Translations under genes and position numbers: made by a program
Assembly: GCF_000375485.1 (NCBI RefSeq)
Contig: NZ_AQXE01000001.1
Span: forward strand, 144,856-208,855
Reading direction: 5' to 3'
Origin: Desulfovibrio oxyclinae DSM 11498
GTDB taxonomy: Bacteria; Desulfobacterota; Desulfovibrionia; Desulfovibrionales; Desulfovibrionaceae
DNA length: 64,000 nucleotides
The notes under the pieces: model-generated
What the model was told of the DNA's origin: nothing
The model's database searches: none
The model's input: the letters and a program-made list of their open reading frames with translations, nothing else
Shown: in pieces, positions 60,150 through 64,000 of the stretch
How positions within the stretch are numbered: the stretch's first letter is position 1
Layout: each line of letters begins with the position of its first letter

Positions 60150-60626
60150 TCATCCGCCCAACGCAATGCGGCGGCTTATCTCCGTTTCATCCCATTTGCC
60201 GACATGCGCCTGTCTGAGCCGGTCAAGCTCCTGCGCCACCTCCGGAGCAAATGGCGCGGTGCGCGGCGATTCAGAAGTATCCACGTGCAGCAGAAGTACC
60301 TCCGATGAGGCCAGATGTACTTCGCGTCCGTCCCGGACTCGGTACATCCGGTGCAGCAGGTGCATGCGCTTGGCGTCTGTGCCGACCACGAAGGTGCGAA
60401 CCCTCAGGGCGTCACCTTCTCGGGATTCCCTGTAATAGTTGATGTGCCCCTCCACCGTGTAGGCGGAGACCTTGCGGCTGGTGCGGAACGCGTCATCCAT
60501 GCCGATGCGGTCCAGAACACCGTCGGTGGCGTGACCGAAGACCAGCACGTACCCGGCCTCGGTCAGATGCCCGTTGTAGTCGATCCAGTCCCCGGGAACT
60601 GTGGTCTCGTGTATGATTTCGCTCAT
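60150..60626 (-). CDS. Betainyl-CoA thioesterase-like protein (4HBT/hot-dog fold)
   Basis: A 158-residue hot-dog thioesterase. The 4HBT signature is WIDYNGHLTEAGYVLVFGHATDGVL, with HINYYRE. By context it would release glycine betaine from betainyl-CoA, the third step of CdhCBA-type carnitine catabolism. It overlaps the dehydrogenase gene by 4 bp. Confidence 0.82.
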   Translation of the reverse strand: MSEIIHETTVPGDWIDYNGHLTEAGYVLVFGHATDGVLDRIGMDDAFRTSRKVSAYTVEGHINYYRESREGDALRVRTFVVGTDAKRMHLLHRMYRVRDGREVHLASSEVLLLHVDTSESPRTAPFAPEVAQELDRLRQAHVGKWDETEISRRIALGG

Positions 60627-61585
60627 CGGCAGTCCTCCCCGACTGCGCTGCGGTATTCGTCCAGCGCGTTCATGATGCGGATGAGGCATTCGTCGCGTTC
60701 GCGCACCAGATCGTCGCAGCTGCGTCCCTTGGCGGCCTTTTCGCAGCCATCCACCATGCGGTCGCGCAGGGTGGAGGTGAGTTCGGGCGCCTTGAGGCGG
60801 GTCCATGGCTCTTCAAGGGCCGGGCCGAAGTGGTCCAGCATGTGGGCCATGCCGCCTTCGCCGCCTGCCATGTGGAACGTGAGGCACGGCCCCATGATCG
60901 CCCAGCGCAGACCGGGGCCATAAGCGATGGACGCGTCGATCTCGTCCACGGTGGCCTCGCCTTCTGCCACCATGTGCAGGGCCTCGCGCCACAGGGCTTC
61001 CTGCAACCGGTTGGCGATGAATCCGGGAAGTTCCCGGTTCATGCGAATGACCTTTTTGCCGGTGCTCTCGAAGAACTCCGCGGTCTTGTCCACGAGCCGC
61101 GGATCGCTGTCGTCGCCGCCCACGACTTCCATGAACGGCACGAGGTACGGCGGGTTGAAGGGATGGCCGACCACGGTGCGTTCCGGCGTGTCGCATTTCT
61201 TCTGGATGTCGCTCATAGCGAACCCGGAGGTGCTGGAGCAAAGAATGGTGTCCGGAGAAGCAAGCTCGCCAAGGGTCTTGTAGAGCTCCTGCTTGGATTC
61301 AAGATTCTCGGGAGCGGACTCCTGAATGAATTGAACCTGCTCCACCATCTCCTTAAGGGAGTCGGCAAATCTGAGGCGATCCTTGGAAGCGCCATCGGAC
61401 AGGCCGAGCTTCTCCAGAGTGGGCCAGTTTTCATCCACCATGCGGAGCAGTTTCTCCTTTGCGCCGGGACCGGGATCGAAAGCGACCACGTCGAAGCCGT
61501 TGCGCAGAAAATGCAGTGCCCAGCCGCCGCCGATAACGCCTGCGCCGAGGATGCCTACCGTCTTTATGTCCTTGATGTCTATCAT
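60623..61585 (-). CDS. L-carnitine dehydrogenase (3-hydroxyacyl-CoA dehydrogenase fold)
   Basis: A 320-residue NAD-dependent dehydrogenase. Rossmann GILGAGVIGGGWALHFLRNGFDVVAFDPG, catalytic region with STSGFAMSDIQ and GHPFNPPYLVPFMEVVGG, and the C-terminal IAYGPGLRWAIMGPCLTFHMAGG. The last motif is typical of L-carnitine/lambda-crystallin-like dehydrogenases. It forms 3-dehydrocarnitine. An alternative is another 3-hydroxyacid dehydrogenase. Confidence 0.86.
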   Translation of the reverse strand: MIDIKDIKTVGILGAGVIGGGWALHFLRNGFDVVAFDPGPGAKEKLLRMVDENWPTLEKLGLSDGASKDRLRFADSLKEMVEQVQFIQESAPENLESKQELYKTLGELASPDTILCSSTSGFAMSDIQKKCDTPERTVVGHPFNPPYLVPFMEVVGGDDSDPRLVDKTAEFFESTGKKVIRMNRELPGFIANRLQEALWREALHMVAEGEATVDEIDASIAYGPGLRWAIMGPCLTFHMAGGEGGMAHMLDHFGPALEEPWTRLKAPELTSTLRDRMVDGCEKAAKGRSCDDLVRERDECLIRIMNALDEYRSAVGEDCR

Positions 61586-61597
61586 GATTCTTCTTGG

Positions 61598-62473
61598 CTA
61601 TTGGTTGAGTCCGAGAATCTCGCGAGCATGATCCGGAGTGGCGGGAGTCGCCCCAAGCGTGTCCGCGAGCTGTACGGCTTTTTGCACGAGCATGACGTTG
61701 TCCGCCGCGACGCCTTTTTTGAGATAGAGGTTGTCTTCCAGTCCCACGCGCATGTGACCGCCCATGAGCAGAGCCTGAGCCGCAAAAGGGAACTGGTTGC
61801 GACCAATGCCGAACCCGGCCCAGACTGCGTCTTCTGGCAGCTGGTTGCGCAGGGTCAGCATGGCTTCCGGCGTGGCCGGGGCGCAGAACGGGATGCCCAT
61901 GCACAGCTGAAACAGCGGCGGGGCGGCGATGAGCTTTTCCTGAATGAGCTGTTTGGCCATCCAGACATGCCCCATCTCGAAGACTTCGATCTCGGGCTTC
62001 ACACCGGATTCGGCAATGCCTGCCGCCATGGTGCGAAGCTGGTCGGGCGTGGTGATATATGCTGCGTCAGCATAATTCATGGAGCCACAGTCGAGGGTGC
62101 ATATTTCCGGCTTGAGTTCCCGGATGTGGGCGATGCGTTCCTCGGCCCCGGCCATATCGGAGCCTGCCCCGCCGGTGTTCGGCTCATTTTCGTCCGGGAC
62201 GAAATCGCCGCCCATGCCCGCGGTAAGGTTGATGATGACGTCGGAACCGCTCTCGCGGATGTGTTCAACCACTTCCCTATAAAGCTCGGGAGCCCGCGAG
62301 GGCTTGCCGGTTTCCGGGTCCCTCACATGGATATGTGCCACGGCAGCCCCGGCTTTTCGGGCGGCAATGGCCGACTCGGCGATCTCTTTGGGCGTGACGG
62401 GCACCGCCGGATTCTTGTCCGCGGTATCCCCGGCACCGGTGATCGCGCAGGTTATGATCGGTGTTGTATTCAT
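61598..62473 (-). CDS. Beta-keto acid cleavage enzyme (BKACE, dehydrocarnitine cleavage)
   Basis: A 291-residue TIM-barrel zinc enzyme (DUF849). AVAHIHVRDPETGKPS holds the zinc His-X-His, and NLTAGMGGDF, TLDCGSMNY and GHMRVGLEDNLYL follow. BKACEs condense a beta-keto acid with acetyl-CoA, giving acetoacetate and a new CoA ester. Here the likely substrate is 3-dehydrocarnitine, with betainyl-CoA formed. First gene of the three-gene operon. Confidence 0.88.
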   Translation of the reverse strand: MNTTPIITCAITGAGDTADKNPAVPVTPKEIAESAIAARKAGAAVAHIHVRDPETGKPSRAPELYREVVEHIRESGSDVIINLTAGMGGDFVPDENEPNTGGAGSDMAGAEERIAHIRELKPEICTLDCGSMNYADAAYITTPDQLRTMAAGIAESGVKPEIEVFEMGHVWMAKQLIQEKLIAAPPLFQLCMGIPFCAPATPEAMLTLRNQLPEDAVWAGFGIGRNQFPFAAQALLMGGHMRVGLEDNLYLKKGVAADNVMLVQKAVQLADTLGATPATPDHAREILGLNQ

Positions 62474-62699
62474 GGAAAGATCCTTTCTTTATCCTAGTTT
62501 CAGAATGACTTGCGCCCGAAGGCCGTCCGACACTAAGCGGGGAAAAGAATCTTGTTATGACTAATTGCGACGGAAAATTGATTTATGGTGACGGGTTTGA
62601 GGGCAGTGCTGACCTTTTGTTTAAGGAAGCGTTTGCGAAGTGCTGCTAGGATAAGGCAGGCGTTGTTCGGATAATCAATGTTTCAATATCGCCGGTGTG
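62474..62699. other. Intergenic region with divergent promoters
   Basis: About 230 bp, AT-richer toward 62560-62700. It should hold the promoter of the minus-strand BKACE operon. No gene seen. Confidence 0.5.
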
Positions 62700-62728
62700 T
62701 TGACTTCGTTTGCATGCTTGAATATGCT
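62700..62728 (+). promoter_or_regulatory. Promoter of the glycine-zipper lipoprotein gene
   Basis: TTGACT (62700-62705) and TATGCT (62723-62728), 17-bp spacer. The leader to the GTG start is about 130 bp. Confidence 0.5.
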
Positions 62729-62867
62729 ATAAAGGCACATTTTTATAGTGCTTCCTTTGAAAGAGGTTTCAGTTGCGATATTCGTCGCCGAAACCTTTTT
62801 TTATGGATTTGTTGTTGAACTTCATTTTGTTCACTTTTCTATTCGACTACATTTCGGGGAGAGAATC

Positions 62868-63842
62868 GTGTTTGGCGCTCATCAAAAATCAATTAGTGCA
62901 CGTTCGATCGTTATCCTGCTTGTGTGCAGCATTCTTGTAGGCGGTTGTCAGGCCAGCAAACAGAATACCGGCATGGCCGTGGGAGCTCTTGTCGGCGCGG
63001 TGGCTGGCAGCTTCATCGGAAAAGGCGCAGGGAAGGCACTTGCAGTGGGGATAGGCGTACTCGCAGGTGGTTTTATCGGCAATCAGATTGGCGGGTATCT
63101 CGACGAACAGGACCGTCTGGCCGTTGAGCGAGAATCCACCAAGGCTCTTTCACGCGCCAAAGACGGGGAAACCACCACCTGGGAAAACCCTGACACCAAA
63201 GCCAAGGCCGAAATCACGGTTGAAAAGACTGAAACGGTTGAACGGGAAATACCCATCGTCCGGCACAAAAAGGTGCAAAAGCCCGGTAAGCTGGAGTTGA
63301 TCGGAGAACCGTATGAAATACTGACCGCATCAAACGTGCGCTTCGGCCCTTCCATGGATAGTGATGTGGCCGAAGTGTTGCCCGAAGGCGACAAGGTCCT
63401 CGCCGTTGGCAAGGTCAATGGCAAGAACTGGATTCTCATCAACAAGAACCGTCACGCCATCGGATACATTCACGCATCCCTCGTAGGCAAGGAAGGCACC
63501 CTGGCCAAGCGCAAGGCTGCCGCCAAGTCTACGGCGGAAAATGATGACGCCAAAGCCGAGACGCAGACTGCGGATGCGCAGAAGGTCATGCAGCCTGCGT
63601 ACGATCTCGACGCGATGCCTGAAGATATGCAGTCTTCCCGGACCTTGCGCAAGGCCGTGAACCTCGACACCATGGTCGCCAGTTACCCCGACACGCCGGA
63701 AACCGACGACTATGTGGCGGAACAGGTCGAAGTGGAAGCGCCCGCCCGCACTCTCAAGATGAAGGTTTCCTCTCCCAAGGGGCAGGAAGAGACCACGGTC
63801 GTGGCGAGTAAGGGAACAGACGGCGCATGGGAGATCATCTAG
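62868..63842 (+). CDS. Glycine-zipper lipoprotein with SH3 domain
   Basis: A 324-residue protein from GTG 62868, with GGGGAGAG upstream. A lipobox (LLVCSILVGGCQAS), a glycine-zipper membrane segment (GMAVGALVGAVAGSFIGKGAGKALAVGIGVLAGGFIGNQIGGYLDE), then an SH3-like domain (EILTASNVRFGPSMDSDVAEVLPEGDKVLAVGKVNGKNWILINKNRHAIGYIHASLV). A Lys/Ala-rich linker follows. This is an outer-membrane lipoprotein of the SH3/17-kDa-antigen type, probably a cell-envelope protein. Confidence 0.83.
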   Translation: MFGAHQKSISARSIVILLVCSILVGGCQASKQNTGMAVGALVGAVAGSFIGKGAGKALAVGIGVLAGGFIGNQIGGYLDEQDRLAVERESTKALSRAKDGETTTWENPDTKAKAEITVEKTETVEREIPIVRHKKVQKPGKLELIGEPYEILTASNVRFGPSMDSDVAEVLPEGDKVLAVGKVNGKNWILINKNRHAIGYIHASLVGKEGTLAKRKAAAKSTAENDDAKAETQTADAQKVMQPAYDLDAMPEDMQSSRTLRKAVNLDTMVASYPDTPETDDYVAEQVEVEAPARTLKMKVSSPKGQEETTVVASKGTDGAWEII

Positions 63843-63844
63843 CC

Positions 63845-64000
63845 ATGCGCCCTGTCCGGACAATACTCCCCATCCTGCTGTGCCTGCTGATGTCTTCGGT
63901 GGACACGGCAGAGGCGGCATCGTGGCATCGTTTGGCATATTCCAAGAAAATGGGGGCCGACGTCTTTGTGGGCCCGGATGGAAGCGATTGGTGCGCCAAA
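63845..64000 (+). CDS. Exported protein, truncated by the window end
   Basis: Begins MRPVRTILPILLCLLMSSVDTAEAASWHR, a clear signal peptide, 2 bp after the lipoprotein stop and so probably in the same operon. Only 52 codons are visible and the family cannot be named. Confidence 0.6.
   Translation, partial: MRPVRTILPILLCLLMSSVDTAEAASWHRLAYSKKMGADVFVGPDGSDWCAK

Noticed and set aside
60830..62497. 555-codon frame antisense to carnitine dehydrogenase and BKACE
   Set aside because: Covers two well-recognised enzymes on the other strand; no domain, no ribosome binding site.

Overview
The window comes from a high-GC anaerobic sulfate-reducing deltaproteobacterium of the Desulfovibrionaceae type (Desulfovibrio/Pseudodesulfovibrio-like). 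This is inferred from a dsrC gene with both conserved C-terminal cysteines, two Rnf (ferredoxin:NAD+ oxidoreductase) operons each headed by a multihaem c-type cytochrome, RnfB subunits fused to a GltD-like flavin/pyridine-nucleotide module, a Desulfovibrio-style outer-membrane porin, and paired YeeE/YedE plus rhodanese sulfur-handling genes.

Layout. 1-15.2 kb is housekeeping: recJ, thrC, a DUF456 protein, a phenylacetate-CoA ligase, the rpsF-rpsR-rplI-dnaB operon (clear TTGACA/TAAATA promoter), hisD-purC followed by an unlisted 30-residue membrane peptide, a porin, uvrC, a metallo-hydrolase and a UbiX-like flavin prenyltransferase. A tRNA-Arg(CCG) gene at 15222-15298 is the insertion site of a 9.8-kb integrated element (15282-25071) bounded by a 19-bp duplication of the tRNA 3' end. 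It carries a P4-type integrase, HigBA, an AT-richer orphan gene, an AlpA-type regulator, a DUF927 primase-helicase, an ERCC4 nuclease, an HTH protein and a P27-type small terminase. It has no large terminase, portal, capsid or tail gene, which is the gene plan of a phage-inducible chromosomal island (PICI-like phage satellite). A 13-copy GGGGAC/GTCCCC array inside the 3' end of the primase gene, running through three reading frames, is a candidate replication origin.

25.2-28.4 kb holds a glycosyltransferase, a 51-residue Lys/Glu-rich protein, an RRM RNA-binding protein, a YkgJ-type Cys-cluster protein and tRNA-Val(CAC). 28.4-36.6 kb (minus strand) is Rnf operon 1: a decahaem cytochrome, rnfC-D-G-E, two DUF2059 proteins, rnfA, a cupin and rnfB. 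The two DUF2059 genes and the cupin are unusual insertions. 36.9-45.7 kb holds a PilZ-type protein, a TrxR-like flavoprotein with a degenerate NADPH site, a sterol-desaturase-family enzyme, response regulators, an HD phosphohydrolase, a Tim44-like protein, and a methyltransferase-YcaO/TPR pair directly upstream of dsrC. 47.3-55 kb (plus strand) is Rnf operon 2: a pentahaem cytochrome, rnfC-D-G-E-A-B and apbE, preceded by about 1 kb of non-coding DNA with a perfect 16-bp palindrome and strong hairpins.

55.1-57.9 kb is a sulfur-trafficking cluster (lipoprotein, two YeeE/YedE proteins, tandem rhodanese with a Gly/Ser tail ending SCGG). 58.1-62.5 kb looks like an L-carnitine-to-glycine-betaine pathway (betaine-type binding protein, GlxA/CdhR regulator, thioesterase, carnitine dehydrogenase, beta-keto acid cleavage enzyme). 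The window ends with a glycine-zipper/SH3 lipoprotein and a truncated exported protein. The Rnf operons presumably couple ferredoxin, NAD(H), the ion gradient and, through the cytochromes, the periplasmic haem pool. ApbE supplies covalent FMN and DsrC carries sulfur in sulfite reduction.
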